Source: Thermoprotei archaeon
Lineage (GTDB): Archaea; Thermoproteota; Thermoprotei_A; Sulfolobales; Ignisphaeraceae
Reading direction: 5' to 3'
NCBI GenBank assembly: GCA_003661905.1
Contig: QMXA01000057.1
Span: 1 to 6,632 of the forward strand
Length of the DNA: 6,632 bases
The notes beneath the pieces were generated by a model. The model saw only the letters and a program-made list of their open reading frames with translations, was not told the DNA's origin and searched no databases. Made by a program: the position numbers and the translations under genes. Positions 1 to 6,320 of the stretch are shown piece by piece. Numbering within the stretch: the first letter of the stretch is position 1; each line of letters starts with the position of its first letter.

Positions 1-429
1 AAGATAGAGCATCCATTCATACATGCTGATGAAGTTGAAACAAGTGTTACATGGTATGTAGCTCCAGATCTTGTAGATATTGAAACACTCAAAAAGGAAG
101 GATCTTGGGGTGTTGTAAGACTCATCCCCGGTAAATGGGTTAATGCTGCTGGAAATGTATTTCCCGACAAACCATTCAACTGGTATGATGTAAGTCACTT
201 ACCAGAACTTTACTACTATCCCAAGGGATTTGTAGGCTGGGCATTTAAGGCTGATCCAGAGAAAGGAAAAGTAATAGTAGAAATCGTGATTAAGAGAGCT
301 ATAGAATTCATAGAATGGCTTAAGAAGACTTATCCACCTGGAAAAGTTCCAAGAACATGGATAAGTATTAAGGACTTCCAATTCAATAAACCTGAAGAGG
401 GATTAGGACCAATAGAGGAAGTACGCTAA
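1..429 (+). CDS. Creatininase-family metallohydrolase, C-terminal part (5' end outside window); IolN-like candidate
   Basis: Reading frame 1 is open from the first base to a TAA at 427-429 and encodes the last 142 residues of a longer protein. The fragment opens with HADEVETS (residues 8-15), followed by an 'APDLVD' segment. This is the HAxExETS signature of the creatininase/creatinine amidohydrolase family, in which the Glu of ETS is a metal ligand at a two-metal site. The family includes creatininase, FAPy deformylase, MftE-type peptidases and, as I recall, Thermotoga IolN (3-dehydro-scyllo-inosose hydrolase). The remainder is an aromatic-rich stretch, a long helix (about 94-113) and a charged tail. 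Most metal ligands lie in the missing N-terminal half, so substrate cannot be judged from the protein. It precedes two sugar epimerase genes in the same orientation, with a 51-nt gap to the first. That context favours a cyclic-keto or lactone-type sugar hydrolase over creatinine metabolism, which is inference. Confidence 0.8.
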   Translation, partial: KIEHPFIHADEVETSVTWYVAPDLVDIETLKKEGSWGVVRLIPGKWVNAAGNVFPDKPFNWYDVSHLPELYYYPKGFVGWAFKADPEKGKVIVEIVIKRAIEFIEWLKKTYPPGKVPRTWISIKDFQFNKPEEGLGPIEEVR

Positions 430-438
430 TAACTATAT

Positions 439-477
439 TGAGCTAATGCATCTAATACCTCAATTGCATGGTGCTCA
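439..477 (+). promoter_or_regulatory. Imperfect inverted repeat covering the Shine-Dalgarno region of the next gene
   Basis: TGAGC (439-443) and TGCA (447-450) pair with TGCA (465-468) and GCTCA (473-477), giving a 5-bp and a 4-bp helix around an asymmetric internal loop. The GGTG at 470-473, the likely ribosome binding site for the TTG start at 481, lies in the 3' side of the structure. This could be a weak translational control hairpin, a protein-binding dyad, or chance. At hyperthermophile temperatures such a short RNA stem would be marginal without a ligand. Confidence 0.25.
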
Positions 478-480
478 GAA

Positions 481-1302
481 TTGAGAATAGCTGCAGTATA
501 TGCTTTAACCGAAGAGACAAAATTTGAAGCAGTTGTAAAAGGACCATTAGATAAAGTGCTTAATCTTATGAAGAACTTAGGATATGATGGTATTGAAATT
601 AATATCCCTAACCCCTTCAATATCAATATTAATCAACTCTCCTCTAAACTAAATGAGTATGGGCTCGAACTCTCAGCAATATCAACGGGACTTTCATATC
701 TAAGCTATGGTATTAGCCTTACACACAGCTCTAAAGATATGAGGGAGAAGGCTATAGAATTCTTCATTAAATACTCTGAAATTTCATCAATATTGAGTAG
801 ATATAATTATGTAGTTATAGGACTTGCAAGAGGTAAATGTGAGGGAAGACCTAGATCTGAAGTACTTAAGAATCTTAAGGATAGTTTAGAAGAGATATTA
901 GAAAAAACCGAGAATTACGGAACTATATTCCTAATAGAACCAATAAATAGATACGAAACAGATATCATTAATACTATTGAGGACTCAATCCAACTAGCTA
1001 AGGAATATCGTAGAGTAAGGATTTTACTAGATACTTATCACATGACAATAGAAGATGTAAGTCCATATGATGCAATATTAAAGGCTGAGCAATACATAGG
1101 CTATGTACATGCAGCTGAGAATAATAGACTCGCACCTGGTATGGGAATGCTCAATTGGGAGCTCATAATATGTCGATTACTAAGAATAGGTTATCAAGGC
1201 TATATAAGCATAGAAGCTATACCTAAACCCTCATATGAAGAGATGTTAAGGATAGGAATCAAAACACTTAATCAGTATTTAAAACTGAGGAAGGGGTCTT
1301 GA
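481..1302 (+). CDS. D-tagatose 3-epimerase / 5-keto-L-gluconate epimerase (IolO)-type TIM-barrel epimerase
   Basis: This 273-residue protein is a full-length member of the xylose-isomerase-like TIM-barrel epimerases, which act on free ketoses or keto-acids through a metal-bound enediolate. It contains LIEPINRYET (about 151-160), LLDTYHMTIED (182-192), YVHAAENNR (208-216) and SIEAIP (243-248). Likely metal ligands are Glu153, Asp184, His210 and Glu245, nearly the same positions as the Glu/Asp/His/Glu set I recall for Pseudomonas cichorii D-tagatose 3-epimerase. The EPINR(Y/F)ET motif points to the D-tagatose/D-psicose 3-epimerase branch, which also holds Thermotoga IolO. The TTG start at 481 is supported by GGTG at 470-473 (7-nt spacing), by the absence of another start codon back to the in-frame TGA at 439, and by strand beta-1 beginning at once (RIAAVYALTEE). 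It probably forms an operon with its neighbours. The fold and metal site are clear; the choice between ketose, keto-acid and hydroxypyruvate substrates is not. Confidence 0.85.
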   Translation: MRIAAVYALTEETKFEAVVKGPLDKVLNLMKNLGYDGIEINIPNPFNININQLSSKLNEYGLELSAISTGLSYLSYGISLTHSSKDMREKAIEFFIKYSEISSILSRYNYVVIGLARGKCEGRPRSEVLKNLKDSLEEILEKTENYGTIFLIEPINRYETDIINTIEDSIQLAKEYRRVRILLDTYHMTIEDVSPYDAILKAEQYIGYVHAAENNRLAPGMGMLNWELIICRLLRIGYQGYISIEAIPKPSYEEMLRIGIKTLNQYLKLRKGS

Positions 1303-1312
1303 TTAAAAGAAA

Positions 1313-1342
1313 GTAAACTTTTTACTATGTTCTACAAGGTAG
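1313..1342 (+). promoter_or_regulatory. Small dyads and AT-rich TATA-like stretch between the two epimerase genes
   Basis: The 53-nt gap holds GTAAA-CTT-TTTAC (1313-1325), which includes five T's, then CTAC-AAG-GTAG (1332-1342) just upstream of the GAGGGG ribosome binding site. The AT-rich part lies about 34 nt before the ATG at 1356 and could act as an internal TATA box giving a leader of about 10 nt. The T-run could instead cause partial termination. Nothing here distinguishes these readings from chance. Confidence 0.2.
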
Positions 1343-1355
1343 TTGAGAGGGGTTA

Positions 1356-2279
1356 ATGGTGTTCTATACAAGTTCATGCATTAAAGGTATCGAGGTATTA
1401 GCTAAGTTCCCATGGAAGATAGGTATAGTTACTTTCATGTTATTTCCTGAATTAATAAAGAGTGATGAAGAGGCTTCAAAAAAGCTAAAAGTATTAATTG
1501 AGGACCCATTCTTTGACCTACTTGAAGTCGGATATATTAGTGATGAAGAGTGGGAGGAGATAAAGGCTTTAAGACCATTGAAGGAATTTGCCAGAGCACT
1601 ACAACCTGAAGTACTTGTAGAAGGTTATAATCCTAATGCCATAGATGAGGAGAGAAGGAAAGAGGCAGAGGCTTTGTTAGTATCAGAGACCAAAGTAGCG
1701 GGTAAGAGAGGAATGAGAGCTGTAGCTCTATGTTCTGGACCTATAGTATCTAAAGAGTTAAAGGATAAAGCTATTGAGGCACTCGTAAAAACCCTAAAAG
1801 CAATAGCTGATGAAGCATCTAAGTACAACATGGTAGTTCTTCTAGAAACATTTGATTACAAGTGGGATAAGAAACGTCTCATAGGACCTTTACCTGAAGC
1901 TGTTAAGGTAATAAATGCAGTAAGAGAATCATATAAGAATGTCTACATAATGTGGGATTTAAGCCACGGTCCCCTACTAGACGAAGATCCAGAAGTCTTA
2001 CTATCATACCCAGATTATATAGGGCATATACATATAGGATGTGCTAAGAAAGTAGGCAATAAACTATACGATTCACATCCAGGATTCTACAGACCTGGAG
2101 CTCTTAACACAGAAAAAGAAGTTGCGAAACTACTCTCAGTATTACATGAAATAAAGTACAAAGGTGCTGTAAGCTTCGAAGTTAAACCTGAAGAAAATCA
2201 ATATCCTCTAGAGATATTAAATACAGCCAAATCAATACTCGTAAGAGCATATCAGTTATTCCTGGAATCTAAACTATAA
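1356..2279 (+). CDS. Second sugar isomerase/epimerase-like TIM-barrel protein (AP endonuclease 2 / xylose isomerase-like superfamily)
   Basis: This 307-residue protein has the same fold as its upstream neighbour but is clearly from a different subfamily. Its probable metal ligands are Glu164 in VLLETFD, Asp201 in MWDLSHG, His226 in HIHIG and Glu275 in SFEVKPEE. The barrel starts at about residue 20 (WKIGIVTF), so the first 18 residues are an extension or part of the first beta-alpha unit. It lacks the EPINR(Y/F)E motif; ETFDYKWD occupies that place, and a segment with HPGFYRPG (241-248) precedes the last metal ligand. It may act on a different sugar or keto-acid from the first epimerase. GAGGGG at 1347-1352 is the ribosome binding site. 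ATG 1356 is immediately followed by GTG 1359, which has equally good spacing, so the start is uncertain by one codon. Co-orientation and short spacing support a shared operon. I cannot name the reaction. Confidence 0.8.
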   Translation: MVFYTSSCIKGIEVLAKFPWKIGIVTFMLFPELIKSDEEASKKLKVLIEDPFFDLLEVGYISDEEWEEIKALRPLKEFARALQPEVLVEGYNPNAIDEERRKEAEALLVSETKVAGKRGMRAVALCSGPIVSKELKDKAIEALVKTLKAIADEASKYNMVVLLETFDYKWDKKRLIGPLPEAVKVINAVRESYKNVYIMWDLSHGPLLDEDPEVLLSYPDYIGHIHIGCAKKVGNKLYDSHPGFYRPGALNTEKEVAKLLSVLHEIKYKGAVSFEVKPEENQYPLEILNTAKSILVRAYQLFLESKL

Positions 2280-2294
2280 TCATGAGTTAGATTA

Positions 2295-2326
2295 TCCTAG
2301 AACTTTTTAAATCATCTCTTTTAGGA
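2295..2326 (+). terminator. Probable T-rich terminator of the plus-strand operon, with a short flanking inverted repeat
   Basis: Sixteen to forty bases after the stop of the second epimerase gene are two pyrimidine runs, five T's at 2304-2308 and four T's at 2319-2322, as expected for archaeal intrinsic termination. They are bracketed by TCCTA (2295-2299) and TAGGA (2322-2326). The 75-nt gap separates convergent genes. I see no comparable T-run for the minus-strand unit. Confidence 0.4.
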
Positions 2327-2354
2327 CTCGATTTATATGATGATAGAGTAGGTT

Positions 2355-3833
2355 TTATATCTTTAACAATTCAATTCTATATTTAAAGATATTGTTCTCA
2401 AATCCGAGCTTTGTTATTAATCTTCTTGTTAGTTCATATGCTTCTCTTATATAGGTACGTTTAAGATCATCACATTCTTCATATACTTCAAGTACTTTAT
2501 CCCTTAGGTATCTAGCTCCCTTCTCATTTCTTAAACATTGGAATAGAAAGAAGAAGTGCCTGAAGAAATTAGTCCTTGGATTTCTAGAGTAGTTAGGATT
2601 CTTAAGCACTATCTTCTCATACTCACTAAGCATATTCTCTAAATGTCTTGAATATAGATCTGTTCTTTTCCTAACAACATTCTTCAAGTATTCATAAACC
2701 GTATCGAAGATCTCATCATACGCCATTCTAGGTCTTGACCCTTGGGGAAATTGAGACATTATTTCTAGTAGTAATTGAATATATACACCAGATACCTTAT
2801 ACTTAACCATTCCCTCTGTAGCTTCTCTTACAGTCTCCCATACTCCCAATCCTTTATCACTATATGGATGAGAACCACTACCTGAATGTATAGATAATAA
2901 TGTACCGAATGATCGAGCTATTATGTATAGAGATTCTATAGTCTTTTCTAAAGTACCTAGAGCATTAGTATAATCCTCACGTTTCTTAAACCCTATATTG
3001 GGAGCTATGAAATCTGGGTTAATACCTAAGTATCGAAGCTCATTTAAGTAGAAGAAAAGCTCTTCAGGTCTTGTTACTTGAGGTACTTCATCTAAGGATA
3101 CTTCAATACCGAATGATCCTGGCTCTAAGTATTTTGAGATAACTTCATAGACTGTCTTAACATAGTTTATGCTTTTAAGGAGTTTCAATGCTAATCTAGC
3201 AAGTGTTTCTTTCTTAATATGTAATCTAATTAATCTTCTAGAACCTATGAATGTGAAAGTTCTATTCAAATACGCTTTCTCAAGTCTCTTCCTAGTATCT
3301 TCATCTATTACCTCTTCATAATTCTTTAGAACATCATCATTACTGAGTGAATCGACTTTTAGATCTACTAATTCACAAGTGTCTATAGTTACGAAATTTA
3401 CACCTCCTGCTTCCCTCACTTCCTTAAATTCCTCATCTATGTATCTCAATGATTCGGAGATTTCTTTATCACTTAGGCCATACTCAAACTCCGCTCCTGC
3501 TATTCTCTTAATAGCTCTCTCTGGAGAGGCCATTAATGATACATGATCAGCTTCTAACTCTATTGATACTCCATATTTTAAAGAATATTCAGTTGCTTTA
3601 CTTATGTATTCACTAATTGAGGTCCCTGTATGGCCATAGAATAAGAACTTGGGATCAAGTGAATTTAGGATTTTCTTGGGTGCAGTTTCACGATTATATG
3701 AAAGCATGAAGCCTCCAACAACATTATAGTCTTTAAATGCATGTAGTATTGGTGTTAAAACTATATCTGGTAATCTTATTCCTATTGCTGGATGGGGTAT
3801 TGGACCTACGTATCTTGGGCCTGCTCTTAACAA
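2355..3833 (-). CDS. uxaE: UxaE-like tagaturonate/fructuronate epimerase family protein, lacking the usual N-terminal segment
   Basis: The 492-residue protein matches, block by block, the Thermotoga maritima tagaturonate/fructuronate epimerase UxaE as I remember it: LRAGPR (2-7), LPDIVLTPILHAFKD (21-35), ELEADHVS (92-99), FVTID (147-151), FGIEVSLDEV (241-250), LLSIHSGSG (312-320) and a helical C-terminal part with FFRHFFFLFQ. Asp, His and Glu residues in EADHV, EVSLDE and the IHSGS His are good metal/active-site candidates. UxaE interconverts D-tagaturonate and D-fructuronate in hexuronate breakdown. Compared with that protein, about 80-100 N-terminal residues are absent and there is an insertion of about 30 residues between EADHV and VTID. 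The start is TTG at 3833-3831, with GGGG at 3845-3842 (8-nt spacing); no other start codon exists back to the in-frame TAG at 3884-3882. It follows the transaldolase-like gene by 38 nt and is probably cotranscribed. Family confidence is good; exact substrate is unproven. Confidence 0.7.
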   Translation of the reverse strand: MLRAGPRYVGPIPHPAIGIRLPDIVLTPILHAFKDYNVVGGFMLSYNRETAPKKILNSLDPKFLFYGHTGTSISEYISKATEYSLKYGVSIELEADHVSLMASPERAIKRIAGAEFEYGLSDKEISESLRYIDEEFKEVREAGGVNFVTIDTCELVDLKVDSLSNDDVLKNYEEVIDEDTRKRLEKAYLNRTFTFIGSRRLIRLHIKKETLARLALKLLKSINYVKTVYEVISKYLEPGSFGIEVSLDEVPQVTRPEELFFYLNELRYLGINPDFIAPNIGFKKREDYTNALGTLEKTIESLYIIARSFGTLLSIHSGSGSHPYSDKGLGVWETVREATEGMVKYKVSGVYIQLLLEIMSQFPQGSRPRMAYDEIFDTVYEYLKNVVRKRTDLYSRHLENMLSEYEKIVLKNPNYSRNPRTNFFRHFFFLFQCLRNEKGARYLRDKVLEVYEECDDLKRTYIREAYELTRRLITKLGFENNIFKYRIELLKI

Positions 3834-3871
3834 AGCATTAACCCCGCGAATAATATTTAGTTCAAAAACAA

Positions 3872-6160
3872 TTATTTCAGGCTAGTTTTTGATATTATAT
3901 GCATAATTCTTTGCTCTATCAACTTGCCCATATCATCGAATCCTTGCGCAAATTGGGTAATTGTTCTTTTATAGGAAGGCCACTCATTTAATTTATCAAC
4001 ATCTTCAAGTCTAATTACATCCTTAGGTTTGAATTCTTCGGAGTCTCCAGGTAAATAGTAACCTTGCTTAAATATCTCACTATCTGTCAATGCTTTTAAA
4101 ATCTCCTTATCTACTTCCTTCTCAACAGCTTTAAGATCTATTTCTCTCTCCTTACTATCAAAACCTCTTCTAACATGTGGGAATACTGTAATTACTGGTA
4201 CTCCTATAGATTCAACTATATCTATGTAGTAATCGTCATATATTCTAAGAGATGCAACTAACTCCTTAATTCTTAATGGATAAATTTCCCAACCACCCTC
4301 CTCAATTGGCTTATATAATATTTTATAGAGCCTCTTAACTACTGCAACTCCAGACCACCAACCTGGTTTAATATCTAGACCTTTACTCTCAAGCTCCTTA
4401 ATTACTGGAGCAGCAAATCTTCCATTCATTATTGTTAGGTATGATGCTATAACACCACTCTTATTAATTATTTCCGCAAATCTAACTTCTTGAAATAATC
4501 CGAAGTTCACTGTAACATTAACACCTATACCTCTTGCAGTAACTACTTCAGCTGTCTTAAGACCTGCATAACTAGCAGGTACTTTGAATACTATATTTGG
4601 TATACCACCAAGCTTCTTACCTAGTTCACTCCATACATAGAGAGCTTCTCTAACCATAGCTTCTGGATCTGTGTGGAGTTTTGGATTTAATTGAAGGCTT
4701 ATTTGTCCTGCTTCACCTTCGGTTATCAAGAATATATCCCTAAGGAGTTTTGCATTTTCATAGACAATCTCCATAGTCATCATGACTGTTAATCTCTCAA
4801 TAACTCTCCTTCTCTCTTCCTCATCACCTTCAGTAAATATCTTCTTCAATTCATCAGCACTAAATACACTTAGAATAAGGTCATCAGCTCTCTTATTCCA
4901 AAATTCAGGACTAACATCCCAAGCTATCTTAATTAGGACAGGATTTGACGTTACGAAACATGCCCCAATAAGCACTGCAAAATCTAAGAATGCTGCATAA
5001 TCATTACCCAGCTCAGTTATTACATCTCCTCTAGACCTCATTAATGAGAGCCTCATTAAGTTACTATTCTCAATATAATTAACAACAGACTTTACATAGT
5101 CTATAGGAGTTCTACCTACGAATTTCTCAGCTTCTTTCTCAGTTTCAGCTACTCTTTCAGCTCTGAATCTCCTGATAGTATAATCTAGGAGATCTCTCAT
5201 TACATATTCAACAGCTTTAGAATCTACATTGAGAAGTTCTTGAATTAATTGCAGAGTTTCTTTATGAACCTTACTAAGTGTTTCATCACTAACTATTTTA
5301 TCTTCATGTATTTCTCTATTCTTTAGATTCCAATAAGGTAAATATGACTTAACAGCAATTGCTAACTCAACTAAAAATCTTAGGTAATGAGCTCGTTTAG
5401 AACTATTTACTTCAGCATATCTATTTCTAATTAGTTTAAGTAGCTCCTCAACCTTGTTTTCAAATTCACTAGGCTTATGCCAAAATATTAGGTTAAATAC
5501 TGCATCTCTAAAGTTTCCTCCCTCAACTAGCCTTAATACTTCATTAGATGATAATGCTTTTTTCCTCATTCTCTCATTAGCTATAGATCTCTTTAAGCTA
5601 AATTCAACAGCTATTCCTCTAAGTATTTTGTATGAGAGCTCTAGTTCTGAAGTATCTATATCAATACCTTTGAGATATTTAATCATAGTATTGAGTGTCT
5701 TATAACCATTAACTCCTCTCTCAGCTAGACCTAGTAGTAATGATGCATTCATAACTATTCTATTATCGAACATTGAGCAAGCCACATATGCATAGTCCAT
5801 TTCTATAGGGTTACTACGAGAATAGAGCATTGGAGAATACATATCATCAATGACCATATCAATATCTAAATCTCTAACCAAATCTTCATGAATCTTTACG
5901 AATTTATCTATGAACTTCTGTATTAAATCAATGTATTTTACAAACTTAGGTCTAGGTATGGGTAATTTGAAATGTGGAGCTGCTTTGGAGTATAGTGAGT
6001 ATGCATCTATAGGTTTAAATACACCATTAGTAACTAGCTTAACAATTCTATCCTCAGCTTTAGCACTCTTTATTAATTCAAGAATTTCTTTTGAAGGATA
6101 GCCAAGCACATTAAAGCTAAAGTACTTCTCCAAGATCTCACCTTGTATTATATCCATCAC
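3872..6160 (-). CDS. Large transaldolase-family protein: ~385-residue unrecognised N-terminal region plus transaldolase/F6P-aldolase-like TIM barrel
   Basis: The 762-residue protein has two parts. Residues 1 to about 385 are mostly helical and charged; I recognise no family. Residues about 386-762 are a transaldolase-type barrel: Asp393 in FLD, FVTSNP (402-407), ISLQLNPKLHTDPEAMV (487-503), the Schiff-base lysine Lys526 in FKVPA, GVNVTVNFG (546-554, Thr550), ASY (572-574), an Arg at 581 and a C-terminal VASLR...VITVFP segment. Transaldolases carry Glu in the block read here as ISLQ; this protein has Gln490, as in fructose-6-phosphate aldolase (Gln59 in E. coli FSA, from memory). It may therefore catalyse reversible aldol cleavage instead of, or besides, dihydroxyacetone transfer. 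Ordinary transaldolases are 210-370 residues. It is not a transaldolase-phosphoglucose isomerase fusion, because the extra part is N-terminal and lacks isomerase motifs. The start is GTG 6160 or the adjacent ATG 6157, probably leaderless. It is first in a unit with the UxaE-like gene. Confidence 0.72.
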   Translation of the reverse strand: MMDIIQGEILEKYFSFNVLGYPSKEILELIKSAKAEDRIVKLVTNGVFKPIDAYSLYSKAAPHFKLPIPRPKFVKYIDLIQKFIDKFVKIHEDLVRDLDIDMVIDDMYSPMLYSRSNPIEMDYAYVACSMFDNRIVMNASLLLGLAERGVNGYKTLNTMIKYLKGIDIDTSELELSYKILRGIAVEFSLKRSIANERMRKKALSSNEVLRLVEGGNFRDAVFNLIFWHKPSEFENKVEELLKLIRNRYAEVNSSKRAHYLRFLVELAIAVKSYLPYWNLKNREIHEDKIVSDETLSKVHKETLQLIQELLNVDSKAVEYVMRDLLDYTIRRFRAERVAETEKEAEKFVGRTPIDYVKSVVNYIENSNLMRLSLMRSRGDVITELGNDYAAFLDFAVLIGACFVTSNPVLIKIAWDVSPEFWNKRADDLILSVFSADELKKIFTEGDEEERRRVIERLTVMMTMEIVYENAKLLRDIFLITEGEAGQISLQLNPKLHTDPEAMVREALYVWSELGKKLGGIPNIVFKVPASYAGLKTAEVVTARGIGVNVTVNFGLFQEVRFAEIINKSGVIASYLTIMNGRFAAPVIKELESKGLDIKPGWWSGVAVVKRLYKILYKPIEEGGWEIYPLRIKELVASLRIYDDYYIDIVESIGVPVITVFPHVRRGFDSKEREIDLKAVEKEVDKEILKALTDSEIFKQGYYLPGDSEEFKPKDVIRLEDVDKLNEWPSYKRTITQFAQGFDDMGKLIEQRIMHIISKTSLK

Positions 6161-6168
6161 ATTAACGA

Positions 6169-6176
6169 ATGCGCAT
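6169..6176. promoter_or_regulatory. Perfect 8-bp palindrome ATGCGCAT between TATA box and start of the minus-strand unit
   Basis: ATGCGCAT is a perfect palindrome and GC-richer than its surroundings. It lies between the likely TATA box (6182-6188) and the start codon (6160/6157), where a bound repressor would block initiation. It may be chance; an operator role is inferred from position only. Confidence 0.25.
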
Positions 6177-6181
6177 ACACA

Positions 6182-6188
6182 TTTTAAA
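6182..6188 (-). promoter_or_regulatory. TATA box for the transaldolase-like/UxaE-like unit
   Basis: On the minus strand TTTAAAA is centred at about 6185, some 25 bp before GTG 6160 and 28 bp before ATG 6157, the usual archaeal TATA-to-start-site distance. No convincing ribosome binding site precedes the start, so transcription probably begins at or within a few bases of the start codon (leaderless mRNA). Confidence 0.5.
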
Positions 6189-6193
6189 CTTGC

Positions 6194-6225
6194 TAGTTTT
6201 AACGCTCAGAAACGGAGTAAAACTA
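6194..6225. promoter_or_regulatory. 32-bp dyad TAGTTTTA-N16-TAAAACTA, candidate operator in the divergent intergenic region
   Basis: The outer arms 6194-6201 and 6218-6225 are perfect 8-bp inverted repeats. A second short complement, CTC (6205-6207) with GAG (6215-6217), lies inside. The element sits just upstream of the minus-strand TATA box and between two divergent genes, a usual place for a dimeric archaeal regulator to bind. It could also be an AT-rich coincidence. Confidence 0.35.
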
Positions 6226-6272
6226 CAGACATTGTATTTATATCTTTGCAATATCTTTAAGCACTAATGATG

Positions 6273-6287
6273 TATAAATTTAAATTT
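6273..6287 (+). promoter_or_regulatory. TATA box for the glyoxylate reductase-type gene
   Basis: TATAAATTTAAATTT at 6273-6287 is a strong AT-rich archaeal TATA-like element containing the palindrome AAATTTAAATTT (6276-6287). A start site 24-27 bp downstream would fall near 6302-6310, leaving a leader of about 10-20 nt that carries the GTGGTG ribosome binding site at 6309-6314. Confidence 0.5.
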
Positions 6288-6320
6288 CATATGGAATATT
6301 ATTAAGAAGTGGTGTTGTAC

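Noticed and set aside
1..429. True creatininase (creatinine amidohydrolase) function for the first gene
   Set aside because: Only the HAxExETS-containing C-terminal half is visible, the family is functionally diverse, and the neighbours are sugar epimerases, not creatinine-degradation genes.
199..626. Minus-strand open frames opposite the creatininase and first epimerase genes
   Set aside because: They overlap clearly homologous plus-strand coding sequence, and their translations resemble no family; they reflect low stop-codon density opposite AT-rich genes.
4782..6101. Three plus-strand open frames of 63-83 codons opposite the transaldolase-like gene, and one minus-strand frame at 1625-1831
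   Set aside because: They lie fully inside genes with clear family motifs, have Ser/Leu/Ile-rich low-complexity products, and no ribosome binding site or promoter that stands out.
3872..6160. Transaldolase/glucose-6-phosphate isomerase fusion
   Set aside because: Known Tal-Pgi fusions carry the isomerase after the transaldolase domain. Here the extra part comes first and shows no isomerase motif.
6309..6317. GTG 6309, GTG 6312 or TTG 6315 as the start of the glyoxylate reductase-type gene
   Set aside because: They would prepend residues not expected in the family and overlap the likely ribosome binding site; TTG 6321 gives the typical MKPK start.
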